A stretch of DNA of 64,000 nucleotides, from the NCBI GenBank assembly GCA_947259005.1, contig CAMYKP010000009.1, positions 1 through 64,000 of the forward strand, read 5' to 3'. The position numbers and the translations under genes are program-made. The notes under the pieces are model-generated. The model was not told the origin of the DNA, searched no databases, and saw only the letters and a list, made by a program, of their open reading frames with translations. Shown piece by piece: positions 54,049 through 63,679 of the stretch (position 1 is the first letter of the stretch; each line of letters opens with the position of its first letter). This stretch comes from an uncultured Parasphingopyxis sp. (GTDB lineage: Bacteria > Pseudomonadota > Alphaproteobacteria > Sphingomonadales > Sphingomonadaceae).

Positions 54049-54943
54049 GGATCGACCAGTCCCCACGAACGAGATGCTCGCTCATGCGGAAACGCTGCCG
54101 CCGATAGGCCGATGCGACGGCCTCTGCCTGTTTCTCGAGCAGTCCGGCTAAAACAAGCGTGCCGCCCGGCGCAGTGGCATTTGCGAAGGCAGGAGCAAGA
54201 TCGATCAGCGGCCCGGCCAATATGTTGGCAATCAGCAGGTCAAAGGGACTGCGGGCCCGCAACCGGCGATGCACCATGCCAGCAGCCGTCACAAGTTCCA
54301 GTTGGCCGGGTCCGTTTCCCATGCGCACCGCATTGATCGCAGCATTCTGCCCGGCCACTTCAATGGCCAGTGGATCAATGTCCGAGGCGATGGACCGCAC
54401 GTTTGGCCAGAGGGCCAGCGCGGCAAAAGCGAGTATTCCGGTCCCGGTGCCGATGTCGGCGACGTTGCGATAGCGCCGCCCCTGCGATTTGAGCGTGTCC
54501 AGAATGGCAAGGCATCCTGCGGTCGTTTCATGATGACCCGTCCCGAACGCCTGACCGGCATCGACTTCGAACGAGAGCACGCCCTCCGGAATCTCGTCCC
54601 GGTGAATCGGCGTGTGGACGAAGAAGCGGCCTTCGCAGATCGGTTCCAGCCCTGCCTGGCTGATGGTAACCCAGTCCTCGGCTTCCAGCTTGGTGATGAC
54701 GGCCTCGGCCCCTTTGGCGCTCGGCGCAAGCCGTTTGGCTATCGCGATGGTCTGTTTCGAGGGTTTTTCCTCGAAGTAGATGTCCAGCCGCCAGTCATTG
54801 GGGCGACTTGCATCGACTTCGCTCGTCATCAGGACGGGAACGGTGTCGAGCATCGCGAAGGGCATGATATCCTCTTTGAGGATTTCGGCCTCAGCCCGCG
54901 AGCAGGGGAGGGTCAGCTTCCAGCTTTCGGTGTCAGCGGACAA
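53996..54943 (-). CDS. prmA: Ribosomal protein L11 methyltransferase
   Basis: 315 residues. It starts at TTG 54943 (SWKLTLPCSRAEAEILK), inside the end of the SDR gene; the next in-frame ATG would remove the N-terminal domain. The SAM motif is NVADIGTGTGILAFAALALW, with DPLAIEVAGQNAAIN, and FDLLIANILAGPLIDLAPA is the NIL(A)xxP motif. FEVDAGQAFGTGHHETT is diagnostic of PrmA. The C-terminal tail runs past the usual end (RLEKRPVRGHRPASRA). Confidence 0.93.
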   Translation of the reverse strand: MSADTESWKLTLPCSRAEAEILKEDIMPFAMLDTVPVLMTSEVDASRPNDWRLDIYFEEKPSKQTIAIAKRLAPSAKGAEAVITKLEAEDWVTISQAGLEPICEGRFFVHTPIHRDEIPEGVLSFEVDAGQAFGTGHHETTAGCLAILDTLKSQGRRYRNVADIGTGTGILAFAALALWPNVRSIASDIDPLAIEVAGQNAAINAVRMGNGPGQLELVTAAGMVHRRLRARSPFDLLIANILAGPLIDLAPAFANATAPGGTLVLAGLLEKQAEAVASAYRRQRFRMSEHLVRGDWSILRLEKRPVRGHRPASRA

Positions 54944-55655
54944 AACTGGCGCCGTTCACATCCAGAACTGCGCCCGTCATCGAGGGCGGGGCATCGAGTG
55001 CGCAGAAGCGGATGGTTTCAGCGACCTCTTCCGGCGTAGCGACACGGCCCAGTGGAATATCGCGGAGCAGTTGTTCGCCGCCGCGGCTTTCCAGATAGTC
55101 TTCGGCCATTCCGGTCATCGTGAAACCGGGGCAGATTGTGAAGCCGAGGATATTCTCCGCCGCATAACCCCGCGCGATCGTTTTGGTCATTGCCACCATA
55201 CCGCCCTTGGACGCTGCATAATGCCAGTGATCGGGGCTGTCGCCGCGATAGGCGGCGCGGCTGGCGACGTTGACGATCCGGCCGCCGCCATGGTCGCGAA
55301 AATGACGGACGGCGAGTCGGCAAAGCTCGGCGGTTGCTGTCAGGTTGATACGCAAGGTTCGCTCGAAATCGGAACGCCAGGCTTCGTCATCCCGCTCGAT
55401 CGGCGAGGCTTCGAATATACCGGCATTATTGACGAGAATATCGATCCGGCCGTCGAGCAGATCCAGCGCCTGTTTCCATGTTGCAGTGGCGGCTCCCGGC
55501 GTGTCGAAATCGCTGGCGATGGCAATGCCTTCATCGCGTTGCGTTGCATGGCAGGCGAGGCGGGTTCCGGATTCCAGCAGCTTGGTGGCGGCCGCCTTGC
55601 CAATCCCGCGGCGAGCGCCGGTGATCAGGACATGTTTGGGTCTCGTATCGCTCAT
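54933..55655 (-). CDS. SDR-family oxidoreductase
   Basis: 240 residues. The cofactor loop is VLITGARRGIGKAAATKLL (NAD(P)H), the NNAG motif is ILVNNAGIF, and a catalytic Ser is likely in IVNVASRAAYRG. The Tyr-x3-Lys is in HWHYAASKGGMVAMTK. The NADP preference is suggested by Arg-Arg in the Gly loop. The C-terminal GAVLDVNGASFVR is usual. The substrate is unknown (3-ketoacyl reductase-like). It is followed by prmA with an 11-base overlap. Confidence 0.9.
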   Translation of the reverse strand: MSDTRPKHVLITGARRGIGKAAATKLLESGTRLACHATQRDEGIAIASDFDTPGAATATWKQALDLLDGRIDILVNNAGIFEASPIERDDEAWRSDFERTLRINLTATAELCRLAVRHFRDHGGGRIVNVASRAAYRGDSPDHWHYAASKGGMVAMTKTIARGYAAENILGFTICPGFTMTGMAEDYLESRGGEQLLRDIPLGRVATPEEVAETIRFCALDAPPSMTGAVLDVNGASFVR

Positions 55656-55694
55656 CCGCCCTCGATAGGCGGACTGCGGGGCGAGCGAAAGCTC

Positions 55695-57011
55695 TTAGCC
55701 GTCTGCCATGCGGCGCACGAATTCGCCTGTCGCGCCTGTCAGTTTCTGCAGATGGCCGTCCACTTCACGGAAACCATCCGAAACGCGGCTGATGTCCGAT
55801 GACACGCTTTCGCTGTCCTGCCGGATACCGGCGATGGTTCCCGACATGGAATCTGCCGCAAGTGCGGTTTCGTCAACGGCGGCGGTGATTGTAGTTACCG
55901 TCTGAGCCTGCAGTTCCATTGCATGACGAATGCGCGTTGCGGATTCCTGCACCTCGGTAACCGTGGCGCGGATCGATTCGTTCGTTTCGACTGTTTGTGC
56001 GGTCGCCGACTGGATTGCGGCGATCTTGTTCGCGATATCGTCGGTAGCCTGCGCAGTCTGATTGGCCAGCGACTTCACTTCCTGCGCAACCACGGCGAAG
56101 CCGCGACCGGCATCGCCGGCACGGGCCGCTTCGATGGTCGCGTTAAGCGCAAGCAGGTTGGTTTGACCGGCAACGTCGCGGATCAGCCCGAGAATGGATT
56201 CGATCGAAACCGTATGTTCGGACAAGGCCTCGTTTACGCGCACGGCTTCCTGCGCCTGTTCGGAGGCACGCGTTGCGACATCTGCGGATGTTTCCACTTC
56301 GCTGCGGGCTTCCTCGATTGCCCGGATAAGGCCCGCCGCTGTCTGCGCCGCTTCACGCATCGCAATAGCCGATTGCTCGGCAGCGGCGGCCACTTCCGAT
56401 GCCTTACCCAGCATGCCCTGAACCGATTTCGAAGCATCATTCGTATTGGCGATCACGGACATGCTGTCCTCGGTCGCATCCTTGACTGTCTGTTCGATCA
56501 ATTCGCGGAACAGCTGGGTGCTTTCCTGGCGTTTCTCGTCTTCCTGCTTGAGGAGTATGTCGCTGATAAAGGACGACGTGATATCGAATTCAAGCGCGGT
56601 AAATACCAGCAAGGCTTGGGAAAGTTCGAGGAAGAGATCGGTATCTCCCTCCGTTGCTTCCTGGACAAGCTTCAATACCGTTTGATTGACCAGGGCCAGC
56701 GATGCGAACAACTCTTTGGGAGATATTCCCGCCACGAGAATGCGTTTGGCGTGTGCTCCGGCGATATAGATCCAGCGCTCGTCAAAGGGCCGGTTGAATT
56801 TTTCCACGCTGTATTCGGTCGAATAGACAATCGCTTTTTCAAGTTGCTCCGGAGTCATTGAACCCAGCGAAGGATGAAGCGTGATGAACCGGTCCCAGAA
56901 TTCCTCGGCAAAAGCGCGTTCATGGCCCTGAACAAGCGCGCCAATCTGCTTGATTTTGGCTTCCAACGTGCCGTCGTGATCAAAAACGGCAATATGGTCC
57001 TGCGTGCTCAT
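55695..57011 (-). CDS. Soluble globin-coupled chemotaxis sensor (HemAT-like)
   Basis: 438 residues from ATG 57011. The N-terminal globin-type domain (residues about 10-165) has [20 protein letters not shown] and [20 protein letters not shown], where His87 is the likely proximal haem ligand. A linker and a methyl-accepting signalling domain follow, with the conserved hairpin [20 protein letters not shown] (about residues 287-306). No membrane helices. It probably senses oxygen or NO and signals to CheA; no che genes are in view. Alternatively it could signal outside chemotaxis. Confidence 0.85.
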   Translation of the reverse strand: MSTQDHIAVFDHDGTLEAKIKQIGALVQGHERAFAEEFWDRFITLHPSLGSMTPEQLEKAIVYSTEYSVEKFNRPFDERWIYIAGAHAKRILVAGISPKELFASLALVNQTVLKLVQEATEGDTDLFLELSQALLVFTALEFDITSSFISDILLKQEDEKRQESTQLFRELIEQTVKDATEDSMSVIANTNDASKSVQGMLGKASEVAAAAEQSAIAMREAAQTAAGLIRAIEEARSEVETSADVATRASEQAQEAVRVNEALSEHTVSIESILGLIRDVAGQTNLLALNATIEAARAGDAGRGFAVVAQEVKSLANQTAQATDDIANKIAAIQSATAQTVETNESIRATVTEVQESATRIRHAMELQAQTVTTITAAVDETALAADSMSGTIAGIRQDSESVSSDISRVSDGFREVDGHLQKLTGATGEFVRRMADG

Positions 57012-57170
57012 GGTCTTCCGATCTCGCCCCAACGATGTCATGGGTAACTGCCATAAATCAGATTGGTTAACGGCCCGTTAGGATCAATATTGCCGATGCA
57101 ACGCGCCGGTTGCATGAGGATGCGGTTCGTCTAAGAGGAAGGCGTAACAGGAAAGCCATTGAGAAGCCTT

Positions 57171-57608
57171 ATGTCACGCAATCATTCTCGCCCCTTATCG
57201 CCACATCTGAGCCACTGGAAATGGGGCGCGAATATGCTGGTCTCGATCCTTCACCGGATGACGGGCGTGGGCCTCGCAACGGTTGGCGGGCTTCTGTTCG
57301 CCGGATGGTTTTTCGCGGCGGCAAGCGGCGAAGAGAGCTATGCCTGTTTTCTCGGATTGCTGACGGTAGAAAGCGGTGCGATCAATATTGTGGGCGCAAT
57401 ACTCGGTATTGGCCTCACATGGGCATTTTTCACGCATCTTTTTAACGGTTTACGGCATTTCGTGATGGATGCGGGCGCGGGTTACGAATTGCAGACCAAC
57501 CGCCACTGGGCAATCGCCGTCGTGGCGGGAGGCATCATCGCAACTCTCGTCCTTTGGGGCTGGCTGCTCTGGCCGGCGATAATGGGACTGGTCGGAGGAG
57601 AAGGCTAA
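57171..57608 (+). CDS. sdhC: Succinate dehydrogenase cytochrome b556 subunit
   Basis: 145 residues from ATG 57171. The opening RPLSPHLSHWKWGANMLVSI and LHRMTGVGLA motif is SdhC-specific. Three membrane helices, with the haem ligand His in FNGLRHFVMDAG. It is the first gene of the sdhCDA operon. The 159-base gap upstream (toward the chemoreceptor) holds a weak TTGCAT/TAAGAG promoter candidate. It overlaps sdhD by one base (TAATG). Confidence 0.95.
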   Translation: MSRNHSRPLSPHLSHWKWGANMLVSILHRMTGVGLATVGGLLFAGWFFAAASGEESYACFLGLLTVESGAINIVGAILGIGLTWAFFTHLFNGLRHFVMDAGAGYELQTNRHWAIAVVAGGIIATLVLWGWLLWPAIMGLVGGEG

Positions 57609-57994
57609 TGGGCACGGGCACCGGATTGGGCCGGGTACGCGGCCTCGGCTCTGCCAAGAAGGGCGCGCATCACTGGTGGATGCAAAGACTGACGGCGGCG
57701 GGAAATCTGCTGCTGGTCAGCTGGTTCGTCATTTCTCTGGTCAGGCTTCCCAACCTCAGTCACGCGGTGGTCACCGACTGGCTCTCATCGCCCCTGGTCG
57801 CCATTGCCGCGATTATCCTCGTGGCCAATGTTTTCTGGCATTTGCGGCTTGGCTTGCAGGTTGTTCTTGAAGACTATGTTCACAACGAAGCCTCGAAACT
57901 GGGGCTGCTCGTCCTTCTCAATTTCTACGCGATCGGTGCGGCGGCTGTCGCCATCTTTTCCATCGCCAAAATAGCATTCGGGAGCGCCGCATAA
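57608..57994 (+). CDS. sdhD: Succinate dehydrogenase membrane anchor subunit
   Basis: 128 residues, three membrane helices. [20 protein letters not shown] near the N-terminus and [20 protein letters not shown], with the haem-facing His and quinone-site residues, match alphaproteobacterial SdhD. The start overlaps the sdhC stop and its own stop overlaps the sdhA start, both TAATG. Confidence 0.94.
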   Translation: MGTGTGLGRVRGLGSAKKGAHHWWMQRLTAAGNLLLVSWFVISLVRLPNLSHAVVTDWLSSPLVAIAAIILVANVFWHLRLGLQVVLEDYVHNEASKLGLLVLLNFYAIGAAAVAIFSIAKIAFGSAA

Positions 57995-59796
57995 TGGCCG
58001 ACGCTTACAAGATTATCGATCACACTTATGACACCGTCGTTGTCGGCGCCGGGGGCTCCGGCTTGCGCGCGACCATGGGATCTGCCGCCGGCGGTCTCCG
58101 CACCGCCTGCATCACCAAGGTTTTTCCGACGCGTTCGCATACCGTTGCCGCGCAGGGCGGGATCGCGGCCAGCCTCGGCAATATGGGCCCCGATCACTGG
58201 ACCTGGCATATGTACGACACCGTAAAGGGGTCGGACTGGCTGGGCGACCAGGATGCGATTGAATATCTGGTGCGCGAGGCGCCGGCCGCCGTTTACGAAC
58301 TCGAACATGCCGGCGTTCCGTTCAGCCGAACCGAGGAGGGCAAAATCTACCAGCGCCCCTTTGGCGGCATGATGCAGAATATGGGCGAGGGCCCGCCCGC
58401 CCAGCGCACCTGCGCGGCGGCGGATCGCACCGGCCATGCCATGCTTCATGCACTCTATCAGCAGAGCCTGAAGTACGATGCCGACTTCTTCATCGAATAT
58501 TTCGCGCTCGATCTGATTATGGAAGATGGGGAATGCCGGGGTGTGATCGCCATGTGCATGGAAGACGGCAGCATTCACCGGTTCCGTTCGCACAATGTAG
58601 TGTTGGCGACGGGCGGCTATGGCCGCGCCTATTTCTCCTGCACCTCGGCTCATACCTGCACCGGCGACGGCGGCGGCATGGTGCTGCGTGCGGGGCTGCC
58701 TTTGCAGGACATGGAGTTCGTTCAGTTCCACCCGACCGGTATTTACGGTGCGGGCGTGCTTATCACCGAAGGCGCGCGCGGCGAAGGCGGTTATCTTACC
58801 AATTCCGAAGGCGAGCGTTTCATGGAACGCTATGCGCCGTCAGCAAAGGATCTGGCCTCGCGCGATGTCGTGTCACGCTCGATGGCGGTAGAAATTCGCG
58901 AAGGGCGCGGCGTCGGCAAGGAGGGGGATCATATCCACCTTCATCTCGATCATATCGATCCGAAAATTTTGGCGGAAAGGCTGCCCGGCATCACTGAATC
59001 CGGCAAGATTTTCGCCGGGGTCGACCTGACCCGCCAGCCTCTGCCCGTCGTGCCGACCGTTCATTATAATATGGGCGGCATTCCGACCAATTATCACGGC
59101 GAAGTCGTTACCCTGAAAGACGGCAATCCCGATCATGTCGTACCCGGCCTCTTTGCGATCGGCGAAGCGGCTTGCGTTTCGGTCCATGGCGCGAACCGGC
59201 TGGGTTCCAATTCGCTGATCGATCTCGTGGTTTTTGGCCGGGCAACGGGCCTGCGCGTCAACGAGATCACCAAGGCCGGCACGGCCCATCGTCCGTTGCG
59301 TGAGGATGCTGCCGATATGGCGCTCGAACGGCTCGATCATTTCCGCAATGCCAAGGGCGGTTCGCCGACAGCGGCAATCCGCCTCGATATGCAGAAGACC
59401 ATGCAGGCGCATTGCGCCGTTTTCCGCACCGAGGAAATCATGGCCGAAGGTGTTGAGAAGATGGACGGCATCTACAAGCAGATGGAGGATATCGACGTCA
59501 GCGATCACTCGCTGATCTGGAATACCGATCTCATAGAAACACTCGAGCTCGATAACCTGATTTCGCAGGCACATTGTACGATCAAGGGTGCCGTTGTCCG
59601 CAAGGAAAGCCGCGGTGCCCATGCCCGTAATGATTATGAAGACCGCGACGATGGCGAGTGGATGAAGCACACGCTTTCATGGTTCAGCGGCTGGGGCGGC
59701 AAGGGCGGTGACGTTTCCCTCGATTATCGTCCGGTCCATGATTACACGCTGACTGAAGAGATCGATTATATCAAACCCAAGGCGCGCGTTTACTAA
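57994..59796 (+). CDS. sdhA: Succinate dehydrogenase flavoprotein subunit
   Basis: 600 residues. FAD-binding [16 protein letters not shown], the covalent-FAD His49 in [39 protein letters not shown], and the active-site region [16 protein letters not shown] with [20 protein letters not shown] are intact. The C-terminal helical cap ends [18 protein letters not shown]. The expected sdhB does not follow. Confidence 0.98.
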   Translation: MADAYKIIDHTYDTVVVGAGGSGLRATMGSAAGGLRTACITKVFPTRSHTVAAQGGIAASLGNMGPDHWTWHMYDTVKGSDWLGDQDAIEYLVREAPAAVYELEHAGVPFSRTEEGKIYQRPFGGMMQNMGEGPPAQRTCAAADRTGHAMLHALYQQSLKYDADFFIEYFALDLIMEDGECRGVIAMCMEDGSIHRFRSHNVVLATGGYGRAYFSCTSAHTCTGDGGGMVLRAGLPLQDMEFVQFHPTGIYGAGVLITEGARGEGGYLTNSEGERFMERYAPSAKDLASRDVVSRSMAVEIREGRGVGKEGDHIHLHLDHIDPKILAERLPGITESGKIFAGVDLTRQPLPVVPTVHYNMGGIPTNYHGEVVTLKDGNPDHVVPGLFAIGEAACVSVHGANRLGSNSLIDLVVFGRATGLRVNEITKAGTAHRPLREDAADMALERLDHFRNAKGGSPTAAIRLDMQKTMQAHCAVFRTEEIMAEGVEKMDGIYKQMEDIDVSDHSLIWNTDLIETLELDNLISQAHCTIKGAVVRKESRGAHARNDYEDRDDGEWMKHTLSWFSGWGGKGGDVSLDYRPVHDYTLTEEIDYIKPKARVY

Positions 59797-60137
59797 TGGC
59801 TTGGCCAGCATGGATCATCTCCGCGCTGGCTCATCCTCAGGTTCGGCGCGCGGGCATCGAAGCGGCCACCAAGGCGGGCACGATGCTGGCCGATCGGCTG
59901 GCCAAGCGGAAATCCGGTACGGAAAATGAAATCCTGCCGCCGCTTGACGAAGCTTCGGATGCGGAACTGCTGCGCCAGGCAATGGAAAGCCTGCCCACAA
60001 AACAGGAACTGGCAGAAGCCATCGCCGAACTCGATGCACAGAGCGAGGCGCGCGCCCGGCGCTTGCGAGGCACCATCATCCTTGTCGCCATTGGCCAGTT
60101 TTTCGCATTGGCAGTCGTGATGGCTATTTTGCGCTGA
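59796..60137 (+). CDS. Unknown small membrane protein in the sdhB position
   Basis: 113 residues, start overlapping the sdhA stop (TAATG), so it is co-translated with sdhCDA. The N-terminus is AWPAWIISALAHPQVRRAGI, then a charged helical region rich in Glu/Ala/Arg (residues about 45-90, KQELAEAIAELDAQSEARAR), then a C-terminal transmembrane helix (GTIILVAIGQFFALAVVMAI). No recognised family. It could be an accessory or assembly factor of the dehydrogenase. The coupling is a fact and the role is inference. Confidence 0.7.
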   Translation: MAWPAWIISALAHPQVRRAGIEAATKAGTMLADRLAKRKSGTENEILPPLDEASDAELLRQAMESLPTKQELAEAIAELDAQSEARARRLRGTIILVAIGQFFALAVVMAILR

Positions 60138-60171
60138 GTGCGATCCGCTACAATTTGTCGGAGAGACATAT

Positions 60172-61482
60172 ATGAAATCGTCGAAATTTTCTGGATTGTT
60201 TGCGCTTGCGGCTCTCGCATTGGCTGCACCGGTACAGGCCGAACTCACGCAGTCCGAGCAGCGGATGATCGGAACTGTCGATGCTGAAATGGAGCGTACA
60301 GTCTCTCTGCTTGAACAGATGGTCAACCAGAATAGCGGGACGCGCAATATCGAGGGAAACCGGGCCGTCATGGCGATGCTCCAGCCCGAATTCGAGGCGT
60401 TGGGCTTCACCGTCGAAATTATCGATCAGGCCGAAGTCGACCGGGCTGGCCATCTTTTTGCCCGCCACGAAGGCGATCCGGCGACAAGGCGGATCCTGCT
60501 TATCGGTCACACCGATACGGTATTCGAACCGGATTCCGCTTTCCAGACTTTCACGCGCGATGGTGACCATGCAACCGGGCCGGGCATCGTGGACGACAAG
60601 GGCGGCGTGGTGGTGATCATTGCGGCCCTGAGGGCGATGCACGATGCGGGGACTCTGGAGGGTGCCAATATCGTCGTCGCGCTGACCGGCGACGAGGAAG
60701 ATTTCGGCGAGCCTGCGGAAATTTCTCGGGGCGACCTGGTAGAGGCCGGGCAGTGGGCCGATATCGCGCTTGGTTTTGAAGGGCTGGCTATCCGCGATGG
60801 TCAGGATATGGGCACGATTGCCCGGCGGTCCTCCAACGCCTGGACACTCACCACAAGCGGCAATCAGGGGCACAGTTCGACAATCTTCAGCGAATGGGCG
60901 GGCGATGGAGCGATCTACGAAATGGCACGGATCATTTCGCGTTTCCGTACCGAGCTTCCCGAGCCCAATCTCACCTTCAATGTCGGCCTGATTGCTGGCG
61001 GCACGACAGCTGAATTGGACGAGCAGGCCCTGCGCGCCCAGGCGACCGGCAAGACCAACATCATCCCGCCTATCGCGATCGCACGAGGCGATTTCCGCAC
61101 ATTGTCGCAGGAGCAAACCGATCGGGTCCGGGCCCGCATGCAGGAGATCGTCGCCGATCATTCGCCGGGGACGGGCGCAGAGATCGTGTTCGATGAAGGC
61201 TATCCGCCAATGGCGCCGACCGATGGCAACCGGGCGCTGTTCGACCGGCTGAACAGCGTCAATTCGGATCTCGGACTGCCTGAAATGGGGCTGCTCGATC
61301 CTGCTCTCAGGGGCGCCGCCGACATCGCATTTGTTGCTGAATATACCGATGCCCTTGCCGGCCTTGGTGCTGCCGGGGATGGCAGTCACGGTCCGGAAGA
61401 GAGCATCGATCTCAGTGTCATCCCGCGCCAGGCGAAGCGCGCAGCCATTCTCATCTCACGCCTCGCAGCCGAAGAGAGGTAG
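60172..61482 (+). CDS. Exported M20-family metallopeptidase
   Basis: 436 residues. The signal peptide is about 23 residues (ending PVQA before ELTQSEQ). Zinc ligands are His113-x-Asp115 (LLIGHTDTVF), bridging Asp141 in GPGIVDDKGG, and the catalytic Glu pair Glu175-Glu176 (LTGDEEDFGE). The dimerisation domain is about 230-340 with NQGHSSTIF, and the final His is in AAGDGSHGPEE. It resembles glutamate carboxypeptidase-type periplasmic hydrolases. Ribosome binding site GGAGAG. It lies 34 bases after the small membrane protein, possibly co-transcribed with sdhCDA. Confidence 0.92.
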   Translation: MKSSKFSGLFALAALALAAPVQAELTQSEQRMIGTVDAEMERTVSLLEQMVNQNSGTRNIEGNRAVMAMLQPEFEALGFTVEIIDQAEVDRAGHLFARHEGDPATRRILLIGHTDTVFEPDSAFQTFTRDGDHATGPGIVDDKGGVVVIIAALRAMHDAGTLEGANIVVALTGDEEDFGEPAEISRGDLVEAGQWADIALGFEGLAIRDGQDMGTIARRSSNAWTLTTSGNQGHSSTIFSEWAGDGAIYEMARIISRFRTELPEPNLTFNVGLIAGGTTAELDEQALRAQATGKTNIIPPIAIARGDFRTLSQEQTDRVRARMQEIVADHSPGTGAEIVFDEGYPPMAPTDGNRALFDRLNSVNSDLGLPEMGLLDPALRGAADIAFVAEYTDALAGLGAAGDGSHGPEESIDLSVIPRQAKRAAILISRLAAEER

Positions 61483-61587
61483 TTGGCAACAAGTCGCGCC
61501 TCCTGTTTCGCCCGGACCAATCGATGGGCCAGATGGTGAATTGCGGCTTGAAATTGTCTCCCCCGACTAATCGAAGGAATCCCGATC

Positions 61588-62406
61588 ATGCCGAACGACG
61601 ACCAGCGTGAATATTGGAACGAGCAGGGCGGTCCGAAATGGGTGGAACATCAGGCGCGTCTCGATTCCATGCTTGCCCCTGCAAGTTCGATCCTGGTCGC
61701 TGCCGTCGCGCCTCAATCCGGTGAGAGGATCCTCGATATCGGATGCGGAACCGGGGCGGTTTCACAGCAACTCGCGGAGCAGGGTGCTGCTGTTACGGGA
61801 ATCGATCTCGCCGAAACGATGATCGCCGGCGCGCAGTTTCGGGCACAACAGAATCTGGCTTTCCAGACTGCGGATGCGGCTAGTTTTCGCAGTGATACAT
61901 CCTTCGCCGTTGCTGTATCCCGCTTCGGTGTCATGTTCTTCGATGACCCCCATGCAGCCTTGGCCAATATCCACGCAAATCTGGATTCAGATGGGAAGCT
62001 CGTCTTCGTCTGCTGGCAGGCACCAGACCGAAATCCATGGGCCATGATCCCTGCAAAAGCTGTCATGCCCCTGCTGGATAACCCGGCACCGCCCGACCCG
62101 CATGCGCCCGGTCCGTTCGCCTTTGCCGATCCGGACCGTGTCACGGATATTCTCGGCACGGCGGGATTTCGTGATGTCAGTATTGAGGGGTATGATATCC
62201 CGATAGTATTGAGCAATACCGGGCTTGATGACGCCACCGATTTTGCCTGTCAGATTGGCCCAGGCTCAAGGGCTATGACCGAGCTCGATGAATCTGGCCG
62301 GAAGAAGGCCTATGCCTCTATTCGCGAGGCGCTGTCGCCTTATGCTGATGCGAAAGGGGCGCTGACCATGGAGGGTGCGGTCTGGTTGGTCACCGCACGC
62401 GCATAA
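61588..62406 (+). CDS. Class I SAM-dependent methyltransferase
   Basis: 272 residues. Motif I is ERILDIGCGTGAVSQQLAEQ, followed by VTGIDLAETMIAGA, and SRFGVMFFDDPHAALANIHA is the post-II region. The start MPNDDQREYWNEQGGPKWVE is common to a Sphingomonad/Rhizobiales branch resembling UbiE-type enzymes. The substrate is unknown. Ribosome binding site AGGAAT. The preceding 105 bases hold no other feature. It is convergent with the hydroxy-acid oxidase gene, 15 bases apart. Confidence 0.9.
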   Translation: MPNDDQREYWNEQGGPKWVEHQARLDSMLAPASSILVAAVAPQSGERILDIGCGTGAVSQQLAEQGAAVTGIDLAETMIAGAQFRAQQNLAFQTADAASFRSDTSFAVAVSRFGVMFFDDPHAALANIHANLDSDGKLVFVCWQAPDRNPWAMIPAKAVMPLLDNPAPPDPHAPGPFAFADPDRVTDILGTAGFRDVSIEGYDIPIVLSNTGLDDATDFACQIGPGSRAMTELDESGRKKAYASIREALSPYADAKGALTMEGAVWLVTARA

Positions 62407-62421
62407 CCGTGGCATTTAGCG

Positions 62422-63570
62422 CTAGCGCCAGCGCAGATTATCGCGATTGAGCTGGCCGACCGAAGTCACGCCCATCAGTTTCATGTCGCGCTCGATTTCG
62501 GCACGCAGATTGCCCAGCGCCCGCTCGACTCCATCCTGTCCGGCGGCGGCGAGGGCGTAGAGATAGAGCCGCCCGCCCGAACAGGCCTTTGCCCCGACGC
62601 TCAGCGCTTTGAGCACATGGCTTCCGCGCCGGATGCCGCCGTCGCAAATCACATCGAGCCTGTCGCCGACCGCATCGACGATTTCGGCCAGCTGGTCGAA
62701 CGGTGCCCGGCTGCCATCGAGCTGCCGGCCGCCATGGTTGGAGACCATGATGGCCGTCGCGCCGATATCGGCGGCGCGACGGGCATCTGCGACCGACATG
62801 ATTCCTTTCAGGCAGAACTCGCCGCCCCAGTCGGCCCGGATCTGCTCGGCGGTTTTCCAGTCGAGAGACTGGTCGAGCATTGTCGAGAAATAATCGCCGA
62901 CCGAAAGCGCGACATTGCTGCCTTCGGCGATATGGCCGCTGAGATTGGGCAGCTCGAACTTTTCGCGCAGCAGATAGTTGAGGCCCCAGGCCGGTTTGGT
63001 AGCATAACTGAGAAAAGAGCGCGGCGTGATCTTGGGAGGGGAAGTAAAGCCTGTGCGCAGGCAGCGTTCGCGATTGCCGCCGACAATCGTATCGACCGTC
63101 AGCGTCAGGGCATCGAACCTGGCGGCCTTGCACTGCTCGACCATGGCCTGGTTCAGCCCCTTATCCTTGTGGATGTAGAGCTGGAACATCTTGGGGCAGG
63201 CATAGTCCGCGCCCATCTCCTCGATGCTGACGGTGGCCAGCGAGGAAATGCCAAAATAGGTACCGAACTTTTCCGCCGCTCGGGCCACGGCGCGTTCTCC
63301 CTGCCAGTGGAACAGCCGTTGAAGCGCGGTTGGCGAAAGGAACAGCGGCATGTCGATCTTCCGGCCCATGACCGTCGTCGACATGTCGATATCCTGGACC
63401 CCGGCAAGGACGCTGGGAACAAGATCGCATTCGTTGAACGCATCGCTGTTGCGGCGGAGGGTCACTTCGTCATCAGCGCCGCCATCGATATAATGGAACA
63501 CGGGGCCGGGCAGGCGTTGCTTCGCCAGTCGCCGGAAATCTTCACTATTGTGACAATCATTCAATCGCAT
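62422..63570 (-). CDS. FMN-dependent alpha-hydroxy-acid oxidase/dehydrogenase (LldD family)
   Basis: 382 residues, TIM barrel. FHYIDGGADDEVTLRRNSDA at the N-terminus, SPTALQRLFHWQGERAVARA, LTVDTIVGGNRERCLRTGF, KGIMSVADARRAADIGATAI, and the catalytic His in IMVSNHGGRQLDGSRAPFDQ are all present. DVICDGGIRRGSHVLKALSV is the phosphate-binding part. It oxidises L-lactate, mandelate or a related acid; which one is not decided by the sequence. Confidence 0.93.
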   Translation of the reverse strand: MRLNDCHNSEDFRRLAKQRLPGPVFHYIDGGADDEVTLRRNSDAFNECDLVPSVLAGVQDIDMSTTVMGRKIDMPLFLSPTALQRLFHWQGERAVARAAEKFGTYFGISSLATVSIEEMGADYACPKMFQLYIHKDKGLNQAMVEQCKAARFDALTLTVDTIVGGNRERCLRTGFTSPPKITPRSFLSYATKPAWGLNYLLREKFELPNLSGHIAEGSNVALSVGDYFSTMLDQSLDWKTAEQIRADWGGEFCLKGIMSVADARRAADIGATAIMVSNHGGRQLDGSRAPFDQLAEIVDAVGDRLDVICDGGIRRGSHVLKALSVGAKACSGGRLYLYALAAAGQDGVERALGNLRAEIERDMKLMGVTSVGQLNRDNLRWR

Positions 63571-63679
63571 AGCAGCACACTCTAACCCAACCGCTCAATC
63601 ATGCACAGTCAGCTATTGGCGAAGGGCCTCGGTCGCGGCTACAAGCGTCTGCAGGGGCCGCAATATTCAGGATAACTAC

